Below, piece after piece: positions 23,006-31,899 of a stretch of 64,000 nt of DNA (positions are counted from its first letter, which is position 1; every line of letters begins with the position of its first letter). The translations under genes and the position numbers were made by a program. The notes under the pieces are model-generated. The model did not search any database and was not told the origin of the DNA. It saw only the letters and a program-made list of their open reading frames with translations. Source of the stretch: Gracilariopsis chorda (taxonomy: Eukaryota; Rhodophyta; Florideophyceae; Gracilariales; Gracilariaceae); NCBI GenBank assembly GCA_003194525.1, contig NBIV01000118.1, positions 62,001 to 126,000 of the forward strand. Direction: 5' to 3'.

Positions 23006-23248
23006 TTCATCCCAATTCATCAACAATTTGATGAATACTGGCTCCAAAACACAATTGCAGTTCCGATACCGTATGTTACACAGATTCGACAAAGTTCTGG
23101 ATTCTTTGATGACAAAAAAGCGATTGAAACGCTGAATAACACTTTCCTGGATGACGACGATGTTACTAGCTGCGACGTGGTAAGCTGTAATGAGGATGAG
23201 ATTGAAGTACATAAATACCTCTCTTGGTCAGATTGGAAGGCCGTTTGA
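23006..23248 (+). CDS. Hypothetical exon-like segment
   Basis: 80 codons directly after ATCTGTCTTAGACTAG, reading PIHQQFDEYWLQNTIAVPIP, then SGFFDDKKAIETLNNTFL and a run of Asp. It ends at a stop at 23246-23248. No family is recognised. It may be the end of the same gene as the segments upstream. Confidence 0.35.
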   Translation, partial: FIPIHQQFDEYWLQNTIAVPIPYVTQIRQSSGFFDDKKAIETLNNTFLDDDDVTSCDVVSCNEDEIEVHKYLSWSDWKAV

Positions 23249-23340
23249 GACCAAATTCATCGATTTGCGAGCAGCATCGTCCCCCAAGCACTAGCAGGAG
23301 TGTGAATAATACTTGAAAATAGAAAAGAATTGCTTTCCAG

Positions 23341-23689
23341 CAACGATATCCTATCGGAGCTTCTTGGCGGGAATTATGCCATTCGTCATAGACTAAGAGC
23401 TATCATCAGCAATTTGGTCGCATCATTGACGTCAAATACACTTCCGATGGATATAAAAGTGCCTAAAAGAGGCACCGTTCGCCACAAAAAGCGAGAAAGA
23501 GGGTATACCGAACGGTTCAATGCCAACAATTCCCGAAGGAGGGAAGTGAACACAGAGTTCAGCACAAAAGTGGATTTGATGGGTACTGAAGAGCCAGATA
23601 CACTGTTTGGTAGTCCAGAACCAAGCAGAGCAATCATTTTTGATGCCCAAGAGACGTTATTGATGATTTTAGAAAGAAATTGTAGGTAG
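23341..23689 (+). CDS. Hypothetical exon-like segment, basic
   Basis: Follows a pyrimidine-rich acceptor-like TTGCTTTCCAG. About 116 codons, with a hydrophobic start (ILSELLGGNYAIRHRLRAII) and then a basic stretch (KVPKRGTVRHKKRERGYTER) that could bind nucleic acid or act as a nuclear signal. It ends at a stop at 23687-23689. No family is recognised. Confidence 0.35.
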
Positions 23690-23952
23690 ATGATTTAGTT
23701 AGTCGTAGTACTTCGTGGTTTGGTTTTTGAGTAGTTCTACTTACAAGATCAGCGTTTCTTTGGTCATCATAAACAGTATTAAACTGTCTCGAGAGATCGA
23801 GACTATTAGTCGGCCATGGGAAAAAACCACCTTGTGCCAGGAAAATATGTGTATAAGCGAAGCAAGATGAACAGAGACCCAGAGCATGATGCCCGGACTC
23901 GTTTGAAGGCAGCATCTGAATTCAAAAAGACAGACTTGTGCCCTTCTTGGTT
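23690..23952. other. Short stretch left of copia F, possible LTR
   Basis: About 260 bp with no gene. By position it should hold the 3' LTR of copia F, but I could not match it to any sequence at the other end of F. Confidence 0.35.
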
Positions 23953-24385
23953 TTATGCTACAAACTCTTGGTGAGCGCCGAGGAAGTTGACAACGTCACG
24001 ATAACTTCCTCGCAGTAGCGATTCGAGCATATGTGAAATGGAGGGCCGCTGTCGGTTGAGGGTGAACCTGCCCAAATGGGCCAAAATAAGCTCGTACCGG
24101 AAGTCTGACTCTGCTCTATGATTGACTTTTTCTTCTACCTCACTTATCTCAGATAGATTCGCCCCTTCCCAGAAATGTGTACATCTGTCCCGGTGCAGGG
24201 GCTTTGTCAAGATGTCAGTGAGCATAGTGTCCGTGTTGACTCTGTGTAAAAGAGTGAAGTTATTGGAGAATGGATGTCGAAGGTAGTGATTGTGCTGGTC
24301 ATGGTATTTGCAACGCTTTGTGGGGGCGTGAATGATTGCTATAAGCAGCACCAATTGAATCTCGATATACTGTAACGTTGCAGTC

Positions 24386-24388
24386 TTA
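24386..24388. repeat. Target-site duplication TTA, left
   Basis: TTA directly outside the left terminal inverted repeat, matching TTA at 27735-27737. Three-base TWA duplications are typical of PIF/Harbinger. Confidence 0.85.
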
Positions 24389-24402
24389 GGCCCTTTCTAC
24401 AT
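24389..24402 (+). repeat. Left terminal inverted repeat of Harbinger
   Basis: GGCCCTTTCTACAT, the exact reverse complement of 27721-27734. The similarity stops after 14 bp. Confidence 0.9.
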
Positions 24403-24646
24403 ATGAATTGAGACAACCCGGGCCGGGACACTATTTTCGAGCGAATTGTCCATTGGACATTTTTCATGTAAAGACCCAACTCCCGCCACAATGTAGAAAC
24501 ACCCAGTAGACAACACATAACAACTGCCCGGAACCCTTTCGCGCCAAATGACAAGACGCAGCCGACTATAAAACAACGTTCCCACCATTGCTCCCTTTTG
24601 TCCATTTCCTTTATGCGTCACAACGGCCATACAACCACTAGAAATC

Positions 24647-25378
24647 ATGGCTCAGAGCACATCCCAACACAATACCCAGCTGCCTCTGTCACCTGAAACC
24701 GCAAACAATGGTAGCAGTTCTTCCCAATCTTTGTTGGCCACACCACAACCAGCACCAACGTCCACACCCTCCGTTCCATCTTTGGACGAAAACATCGGAC
24801 CAAAAAGCGCGTCCCCCAGCTCAACATGACCCACATCTGACAGGCAGCACTACGACAATGACACAGTGCTCATATTGTTCCAAATGATGAAGCAAGCTGG
24901 TTATGGTGACAGGAGAGCTCAGAAAAAGAGTCTCAAAGACGTCTTCACAGAGGCTGTTAAGCGAGCGGAGAAACAATACCAGATAAAGCGCACTGCCAAG
25001 GGTTGGCAGAAGAAATTTACGCGCATCAAGCAAGAATACGCAGTTTTCTTTACCAAGCTAAAAGCATCTGGAAGAGATGGAGATGACGCAGACCTTTATG
25101 ATAAACCCGAATATTTCGAACAGATGCACGAATTGGAGAATGGAAAAGCTCGGTATGATTCACCTGCGCAGTATTCTACTGACGACGGAACACATGGCAC
25201 AACATTACCAGAATCCAGCAGCCGAAAAAGGATCAAGCTCTCCAGAGACGTGCTTCTGGCGGACTTCGTTGCCAAGCAAGAAGCAACTAATGCATCACTT
25301 ATATCGGAGCTGAAGAGATGCAACGATGAACGGGAGAAAACAAGAGCTGTATTGGAACGTCTGGTGGAAAAGTTTTGA
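24647..25378 (+). pseudogene. Harbinger Myb/SANT-like DNA-binding partner protein (in-frame stop)
   Basis: The second protein of PIF/Harbinger elements, which binds the transposon ends and helps bring the transposase to the nucleus and DNA. From ATG 24647 there is a Ser/Thr/Pro/Gln-rich leader of 60 codons, then an in-frame TGA at 24827-24829, then an open stretch to TGA 25376-25378. The second stretch reads DRQHYDNDTVLILFQMMKQA, KRTAKGWQKKFTRIKQEY and then SGRDGDDADLYDKPEYFEQM, which fits a trihelix/Myb_DNA-bind_3-like domain, followed by a charged coiled-coil-like C-terminus (LLADFVAKQEATNASLISEL). The stop falls before the domain. It is therefore either a disabling mutation, or translation starts at ATG 24866 with a shortened first helix. 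Confidence 0.7.
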
Positions 25379-25410
25379 AACCAGAAACAATTGCATAGCT
25401 ATTCCCTGTT

Positions 25411-26323
25411 TGTAGTGCAATAAATTCCCGCGTACGGGCGATGGTGAAACTCATATCTGAGGTGTACTCGGTGCGAGCGATGAAGCGGGATGCATGAATT
25501 TTAGCCCCCGTTTACCGGGCTAATTAGCGGTCGGGTTACCCAGGGTGGTTATGGGAACATTCATATTTTGTGGTATTTGCCTGGCAAGGGTGGTGGACAC
25601 GTGGCTACAGCCCCGGCCAGGAGGCCCAAAATGGCTACTTATTTTAGTGTAGTTTAGGGGTTAATTTTACTTAGGATAGTGCACTACCTACTGTACTGCA
25701 CTGAGCTAGTACTTGAGCGTCGGCCGCACGACGGCGAGCTTACCAACAAAAGAAGGGAGGGTTCGGCTCTGACTCTATTCGCCATGCGAAGTGTCTAACT
25801 CCTCGCGGAGGTACACCGCTTGCCCGGTAGTTTCACCCGACTCGCACCACCGAGGAGACCGTGCTCGTCGTACCCAGTGGGTTGTGACCACTCGTGGTAT
25901 TCATTGTTGTCGTGTGACCGCCCGTACAGGCCCTATCTCCGCCCCAGTTTTGGGTATTGATATTACCGACCTGTGTCGTGAGACCGTGAGACCATCTCTT
26001 CCCCTCATATCCCCTAACCGCCGCGCGGTGCGTGTTCGTTTGTGTGTATCGGCACCCCCCTCCGGGGTCTGTTCCCGCTTTCCGCACGCCCCCGTCGGGT
26101 GGTCCCTTTCCCTCTCTTGCTCCCCTGCTCGCAGGCTACTTCTGTACCAGCCATGGTTCCGACCCGTTCTAACCCCTAAACCTCCGAGGTACATCCAGGC
26201 TCCCGACGGAGTTACACCCGTCATACGGGACACGAAGGGCTCTACCCAGCTGGGCCTACCTCTCCAAGAGAGCAAGGCTTCGAGCTGCCTTGGGTGCCTT
26301 TCCCACACCGGGATTGCACCACA
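25411..26323 (+). repeat. Gypsy solo LTR inserted in Harbinger
   Basis: 913 bp starting TGTAGTGCAATAA and ending GATTGCACCACA, flanked by a perfect 5-bp duplication CTGTT (25406-25410 and 26324-26328). Its ends match those of the element D LTR read on the minus strand (TGTAGTGCAACG ... CATTGCACCACA), and a segment near the right end (GGGCTCTACCCAGCTGGG) is also shared, but the middle is different. It is therefore a related family, not the same one. It is rich in short stem-loops such as CTCCTCGCGGAG and CCCCCTCCGGGG. Long open frames across it are chance. Confidence 0.88.
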
Positions 26324-27558
26324 CTGTTGCCATCCTTCGTTATATAATAAAGCAAAGACTCCCTCTGCTTCTTTCCGGCTCCTGTCTCAGCGGTAACCAC
26401 AGCGTCTAGATCACCCGTTTCATCGGGAGGTAAGTATTCTTCAACGACATCTTCGTCATAGATGCACATATTGTGCAGCATCACACACGCCAAAATGAAG
26501 AGGACACTTTCGTTTTCGTGGTGGAGCTTGATTCCATCTTTCAGCACATAACATCGGTGCTTGAGCATACCAAACGCACATTCTAATGGCTTTCTCGTTT
26601 TCCCTGCAATTTGATCCCAAGTCCGAAGGACAGGATTAGCGTTCTTTTCCGCTTCACTACAACTCTTCATCATATTTTGGCTCAGCTGAAACGCGCAATT
26701 TCCAATGAGATACGGACGTACGGGGACATTTGCAATAATGAGATCCGGGATATCATCCCCTAGCCACACCCCGTTCTCAATGTTCTGCTTCAAACTTGAT
26801 CGTTCATAGATTATAGAGTCTCCTAGCCCTCCAGGCTTTCCGATGTCGACGTAAATAAAACGTCTATCTGACGTTAAAACTGCGAATAGTACGATGCTAG
26901 TGTATCCTTTGTAGCATCGATACTCAAAATATTGGTCCTGCGGACAAGCGGGGCATTTTATATGAGTCCGGTCAATGGCTCCAACACAGTATGGAACACC
27001 ACTGATTTTTTGAAAGCCTTTAATCGTAGTAGCAATATCCTGTTCGGATATTGGAAAGCCAATAACATGTTGATAATATCGTGCAATGGCAGTACTAACT
27101 GTCGAAACGGCCGCAGATACTGTGCTAGGTCCAATCCCGAGTTGGGCTGCTACTCTCTCACAAGTCCGTCCACCAGCATAGAGAAGAAAAGCAGCAAGTT
27201 GAATTTCTGGTGGTAGTGCCTTTCGGAATTTTGAGTTGCTGAGCTGTATTTGGGAACGGAGGTCGCCTGCAATGCGTTGAAAAATAGCGTAGGCTATGCC
27301 AAAGTTGCTTCGCCAAGAGGCACTTCCCATAAAGTCATATGTAATGGCATAATCAAAGAACCATGTGGGAGAGTTGCGCTTGCGCTCCCACAGACGTCCT
27401 GTAGCTCCAGTTAGTGCATCGGTGGTCAACATATGAGTGGCGTAGGCAAGTGGCGTCGACGACATGGCACTGCCAACTGCATGTTCGACTACATCGTCTT
27501 CGTCGGTTAATGCGTTGCAAACCGCGATTGCGACCAAGCGACGTCTTGTCGTATCCAT
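26242..27558 (-). CDS. PIF/Harbinger transposase (HARBI1-like DDE nuclease), C-terminus replaced
   Basis: 438 codons from ATG 27558. A helix-turn-helix-like region lies at about residues 115-165 (LPPEIQLAAFLLYAGGRTCE, IGPSTVSAAVSTV). The DDE_Tnp_4 catalytic core follows: Asp196 in VGAIDRTHIKCP, Asp247 in GKPGGLGDSIIYE and Glu326 in LECAFGMLKHR, so all three acidic residues are present. A typical LHN helix (ACVMLHNMCIYDED) lies near residue 358. It should cut and rejoin DNA at TWA targets in the nucleus. The last 27 residues after KDGN are encoded by the solo LTR. Without the LTR the frame would end KDGNRE at a TAG (25399-25401), only about 20 bp from the convergent partner gene, giving 413 residues. 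Whether the changed tail matters is unknown. Confidence 0.9.
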   Translation of the reverse strand: MDTTRRRLVAIAVCNALTDEDDVVEHAVGSAMSSTPLAYATHMLTTDALTGATGRLWERKRNSPTWFFDYAITYDFMGSASWRSNFGIAYAIFQRIAGDLRSQIQLSNSKFRKALPPEIQLAAFLLYAGGRTCERVAAQLGIGPSTVSAAVSTVSTAIARYYQHVIGFPISEQDIATTIKGFQKISGVPYCVGAIDRTHIKCPACPQDQYFEYRCYKGYTSIVLFAVLTSDRRFIYVDIGKPGGLGDSIIYERSSLKQNIENGVWLGDDIPDLIIANVPVRPYLIGNCAFQLSQNMMKSCSEAEKNANPVLRTWDQIAGKTRKPLECAFGMLKHRCYVLKDGIKLHHENESVLFILACVMLHNMCIYDEDVVEEYLPPDETGDLDAVVTAETGAGKKQRESLLYYITKDGNSVVQSRCGKGTQGSSKPCSLGEVGPAG

Positions 27559-27720
27559 GGAGATGATCCTTTGGTTGGGTCAATCGTTGGTCCGGAGTTG
27601 GGCTCGCTTTCGAGCGACCCCAAAATGGAGGGAAAATTGGACAGCTTGGAAAGTGTCCTGTGAAATGGGAAATCCCCAGAATACTGGGTGCTTGAGACAA
27701 TATGCGCCGTGAGACGTCTA

Positions 27721-27734
27721 ATGTAGAAAGGGCC
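27721..27734 (-). repeat. Right terminal inverted repeat of Harbinger
   Basis: ATGTAGAAAGGGCC, complement of 24389-24402, followed by the TTA duplication at 27735-27737. Confidence 0.9.
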
Positions 27735-30700
27735 TTAGGGCAGCTGCTGGTAGGAGATTGCAAAGCCAGTTCATGTGGCAGGTGGCTTGAGTCACTGCGA
27801 TATACTGGGCCTCTGTGGTTGACAATGCAATTATATTTTCCTTATTACAGTACTAGGAGATCAGTGTGCCGCCGAGTAGGTGGACATGGCACGAGATGGA
27901 TTTGCAGTTTCTAGCGTTGGCAAAGTCTGCATCACTATCAGATGCTAGCAGGCACGGTTGTGGGGGACGGAGATGATTCTTTCAGTATAGCAACCCGTGT
28001 GTTTAGGTGTCTTTGTAGTAGCGAAAGAGCGCTTTGATGAATTGCCTGTGATGTCCTTTGAAAGCGTTCATGTGCTGTGCAAAGCGATTGGTGAAATATA
28101 AGATTTTCAGCCTGTGGCTGTCAATAATGTACCTTATGTCACCAAAGATCTGACGATAGTAATGTGTCTGAGTTTTGCTTACTGGAATGGTAGACGGTTC
28201 TTGGTTCAGGTGTACCATGGATTTGTACGGCGTGTTATTTAGTTGCAATCTGTCATATTTCTTTGTACTAGGAGTGCGTCGATTGTGTCCAGTTGAGATA
28301 CGTAAACATGAACGTCAGGGGCGTGGCGCATCGTCTAGTTTAGAAAGCAAGTGTGGGTCTCGGGCTGTTTTAGGTATTATTTGGCAAGAAGCTGGTTTTT
28401 TGGTTGTGTAATGAGGTTCTGGTGGAAAGCCAACACTAGAAAGTCGTCGATAGCCCTACTGAGTAGTGTAGATCCGTTCAGTGTGCACGTTGTAAAGACA
28501 CATGGATCGTGCTCGGACGGTTGAAATCTAAGTTTGAACAGATATATTTTGAGGCCATGGTTGTAATAGTAAGCCGCCACCGAAGAGCCATAGATATTAA
28601 CTAGTAAGTACCCGTAGCGTGGGTTATGGATGTAGGTGCCATCGCTTGATACATTTGTTCTACGTAGACTGGGCGGTCGTGCATGTACTGTTCATATAGG
28701 TCGGGCGACTTCCTATCGAAGTGTTCGAGAGGATATTCATGACATGCGCGCAGAGCAAGAAAGAGGAGTTGAGTGGTATGGTTGGCTATTCAGATGTGGT
28801 GTAGGTGGTGCGCTGGTCAGAATTATAGTGTAATTCTGGTTTTATAAAGTCGTCGCAGAGATTGAAGCAGGCTTTGCACTGTGTGACAGTGCCTTTTCGG
28901 CTCTTTTGTACCGGTATAGCATCATAAATGGTATTATTGCTTCTGGAGGTGAGTGAAAACTGTGTGATAGCCATTTTATGCTTTGGTAGGATTCTAGGTT
29001 ATGCAACTCGGCATCACGTACCGCTTTCCATTGCTGATAGTTGGGCTATTTCTGTGCCTCTGTGAGGACTTTTGGGGCTGGTGTGTCGAGGAAGATGGTG
29101 GAGGGTATGAAGTTTGAGGTGCTTGTTTTGGTTTTGAGGGCTAGAGTTATGGTAGCTGTGGGTTACATTTTGCGTTGATATGGATGGAAGTCTTGTGTGC
29201 GCGCTTTTTGGTATTGCTGGATGTGAAGTTTGAAAAGCATGACGCTGCTTATATAGCGCGCTGTTGATGCTCTGGCGTTAAGTGTCTTTCTTGATGCGTA
29301 TAAAGGCATGGTTTCTAGTTAGCCAGACGTGAATATGCGAGTAATTTGCGGTTTCCCTCCCTTCTATAGATGAGTTGAGGATGTGTTGAGGCTGGCATGG
29401 TGCAGATGGTTGTATTTAAAGACTATATCCCATGCGACGTCTTCCCAGAATTTATCGGGTAAGTGTGCCACTGTGAGTAGAGCACGCACTGACTCCATGA
29501 CTGTGCGATTAGAGCGCTCTGCGATGGAATTTTTCTGTGTTTGATGAGCGGTCCTCAGATGATGAATAACCTGACGCTTGTTATAGATTGCACGCATTGT
29601 ATCTGATGTATATTCTCTGGCGTTATTGCTACGGAAGTCAATGAGCTGGTGCTCAATGCGGTGTGGGATATGTCGCATGGTGTAGTCGATCCAGTTTGGG
29701 ATGTAGGTTCTGTTTTGAATAAACTGTGCGAGTGCGAATCGTGTGACTGCACATATAACAATGATTATATGGTCTTTGCCACCTCTGGTGATTGGATTAA
29801 CGGGTCTGCAGATATCAGTGCTGATATAGGTTCCTGGGGCTTAGCAGTGGGTGGTGGCTTTACGGGGAGTGGGGTGAAGCTTGGGGTTGGTACAGACTCT
29901 CCAGGTGATGACAGTATCTGTTGGGAGGGATTTTGGCATGGAAGAGATGATGCGGTGCTGGGCTAAAAGGGCAGGTTTGGAGAGGAATACGTGATTCAGA
30001 GTTATGTGCCAGTTGTGGATAATCTGTTCGATATTGGATCGTGTGTTGGTTATGGTTAGAATGTGCAGACGATAGAGTAGGGGTATGTGAGATTGTATTG
30101 CTTTCGTTGTAGATACTGACAATATTTTTCGGGGGGTCAGTGTATGGATGATGGTGGCTGTGACAGTGTTGTAGAAGTAACTCGTTTACGACTTTTATAC
30201 GGTAAAATACGTGAAATACAGGCTGGGTAGATTGTAGAGAATGTTTCATGTAATTGGTACTGGTTGTTGGTCCAGTGCATTTTTGCTAGTGTCACTGGGG
30301 GGATCATCTTGGTTTTGATTATGGCACCGGCAGTTTTGGTAAAACTCACAAGTCCATAACGATTAGTGAGATCGTGTACTGGGAGTGAGTTATGCCTCAC
30401 ATGTTGATTAGACACCGTATGTGTGAGGAGGGTTGCTTTTTTGTTGTGCGGGTTGATGAGAAGTGTTTCATGGTGGCTGCACACGTCCTGTTGCTTCGTG
30501 GCCATTTGAATGGGTATGGGGATGGAGACTGGGGTCATGGTGGCCGTGTACGTGTGACATGAGAGGGGGTGGCGCAACTGTCCGGAATGAACTTACTTGT
30601 GGTTTCAGTGTGGGCTTCGGACATTACTTCCCGTGTGGGCGGTGAAGGTGGTGGTTGATGACGTGGGAGGGACTGGTTTTCGTATGGAGGATGGATCGGA

Positions 30701-31550
30701 AGATTTTGGCAAGGGTTTATGGTATAGTTTGCATGTTTTTGAGGCGGGCGGTTTTTTGGGCAGCTGGGGTCACGACACTCACTGTTGCTATTTTGAGCTG
30801 AAATACCTAGTTATTGATGGAGCTGACAATGTTTCCTTGATACTGTGGTCACTGGCAAAAAGCGTAGTAAGGGCGACGGTCGAGACGGAGGTATTGCTGA
30901 CGAGATTTTCTATAGACCACTGTGAAGGGAGTGGGAGGTTGGAAGCTTGAGATGGCAGTTGTTGACATCTTAGTAAAGTTGTATACCTTTTTGAATTTAC
31001 GCGCAAAGTTCTTGATCATGAGTAGTTTATGAAAACGAAAGTGAAAACGATGTTAGAGTTTTCCGTGCGGAGTTGTAGCCATTCAATACAATGAACTCAA
31101 TGAGAAAGTCCATTCTAGCTGTTTTGGTCGTCTATGTTTGGATAGTCATCAGCAAGCATGCGTTGTTGGACTCTTTGGTGATCCTTCAGGTACTGAAAAA
31201 TGGCGGTATCATTGGAAAACTGTAGGGTCTCCGCTTCTCTTTTGACGAACTGATGGTCCTTTTTTTGTAGACAGGCTGATATGGTCTATGAATCTTGCAA
31301 CAAGCTCGTAAGAAGTGGGTTCATCTTCTAGTAGGAGGATTTGTCCGAGTATTTTGGATGGTTCGTTGGTTAGGATTGCTGTTGTAAGGCATATTTCATG
31401 TTGCGTGAACTCCTTTAGCTGGGTTATAGATCTAATGGTATAGTCGAGTCTGTGGTCAGATGATGGAGTGGTTCCAGTCTGGCTGCATGATTCTTGATAA
31501 CGAAGTACCACAGTGATTATTTCGCTGGATTGAGATTCGGTAGCGTGGGG

Positions 31551-31899
31551 TAGCTAATGCTGAGAATAGAGTCTATGATATGGCTGCTGTACTGGGTGTG
31601 GACTGAAAGCGGAGGAGGCGTGCGAGTTCAATCAGACACCTGCTGGTCTCTCTAACTTTACGGCGCCTCTGCGAGCGGGGCTCCTGGGCTGATAATGCAA
31701 CCTAAAGACACATCAGCACGCACACCCAATTGCGTAGGTGTGCGTCAGCTTGCGTGTGTGTGCACAGGCTGCGTAGGCGTGCATCACGCCAATATAGACT
31801 ATGCTAAAAGTATTATCTCGAGAGGGGAATACACTTTGAATCCGTTTGAATTCAGTTCAGGCGTTGAATCGCACTGGACCATAGAGAGCATCACGACAT
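31551..31899. other. Junction between copia F and gypsy E1
   Basis: No gene. By position it should contain the 5' end of F and the 3' LTR of E1. A plausible E1 LTR start is TGTCGTGATG read leftward on the minus strand from about 31900, after a G-rich polypurine tract (CTGGGGGGG). Two imperfect copies of TGCGTAGGYGTGCRTCA lie near 31729 and 31769. Confidence 0.45.

Larger units (their letters stand above)
20417..23689 (+). other. Unidentified coding-like region, probably multi-exon and decayed
   Basis: A 3.3-kb plus-strand stretch with several long open, coding-looking segments in changing frames: about 20418-20570, 20555-20851, 21075-21545, 21548-21940, 22571-22882, 23006-23248 and 23341-23689. 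Some boundaries look like introns. The word ATCTGTCTTAG occurs at both 22570-22580 and 22990-23000, just before two of the segments, and TTGCTTTCCAG ends at 23340 before another. A candidate donor, AAG|GTACAAAT, lies at 22530. Other frame changes, near 21520-21550, look like decay. No family is recognised. It may be a host gene, a gene fragment or an unknown element. Confidence 0.4.
24389..27734. mobile_element. PIF/Harbinger DNA transposon inside copia F
   Basis: A 3,346-bp element with 14-bp perfect terminal inverted repeats (GGCCCTTTCTACAT) and a TTA target duplication. It carries two convergent genes: a Myb/SANT-like DNA-binding protein on the plus strand (24647-25378) and a DDE transposase on the minus strand. 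A gypsy solo LTR (25411-26323) sits between and partly in them, so the element was about 2.4 kb before that. The transposase keeps its catalytic residues but has an altered end, and the partner gene carries an in-frame stop, so this copy is probably not autonomous now. Confidence 0.9.
23953..31550 (-). mobile_element. Ty1/copia element F, old, split by a DNA transposon
   Basis: A minus-strand copia relic in two blocks, 27735-31550 and 23953-24388, separated by the PIF/Harbinger element. From right to left: a gag-like piece at about 31209-31511, a protease/pre-integrase area near 30137-30577 (RHNSLPVHDLTNRYGLVSF), the pre-integrase HNWHITLNH near 29990-30020, an integrase core at 29364-29678 (AREYTSDTMRAIYN, IAERSNRTVMESVRALL), an RT end at 28003-28248 (RQIFGDIRYIIDSHR), and RNase H from about 27960 down to the insertion point (ASDSDADFANARNCKS), continuing beyond the transposon as the terminal TDILTKPLHRDR near 24180. 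It is broken many times. Its LTRs were not resolved. Confidence 0.8.

Noticed and set aside
25791-26396. 201-codon plus-strand open frame rich in Pro, Arg and Ser
   Set aside because: Mostly inside the solo LTR and overlapping the transposase antisense; composition is that of GC-rich non-coding sequence.
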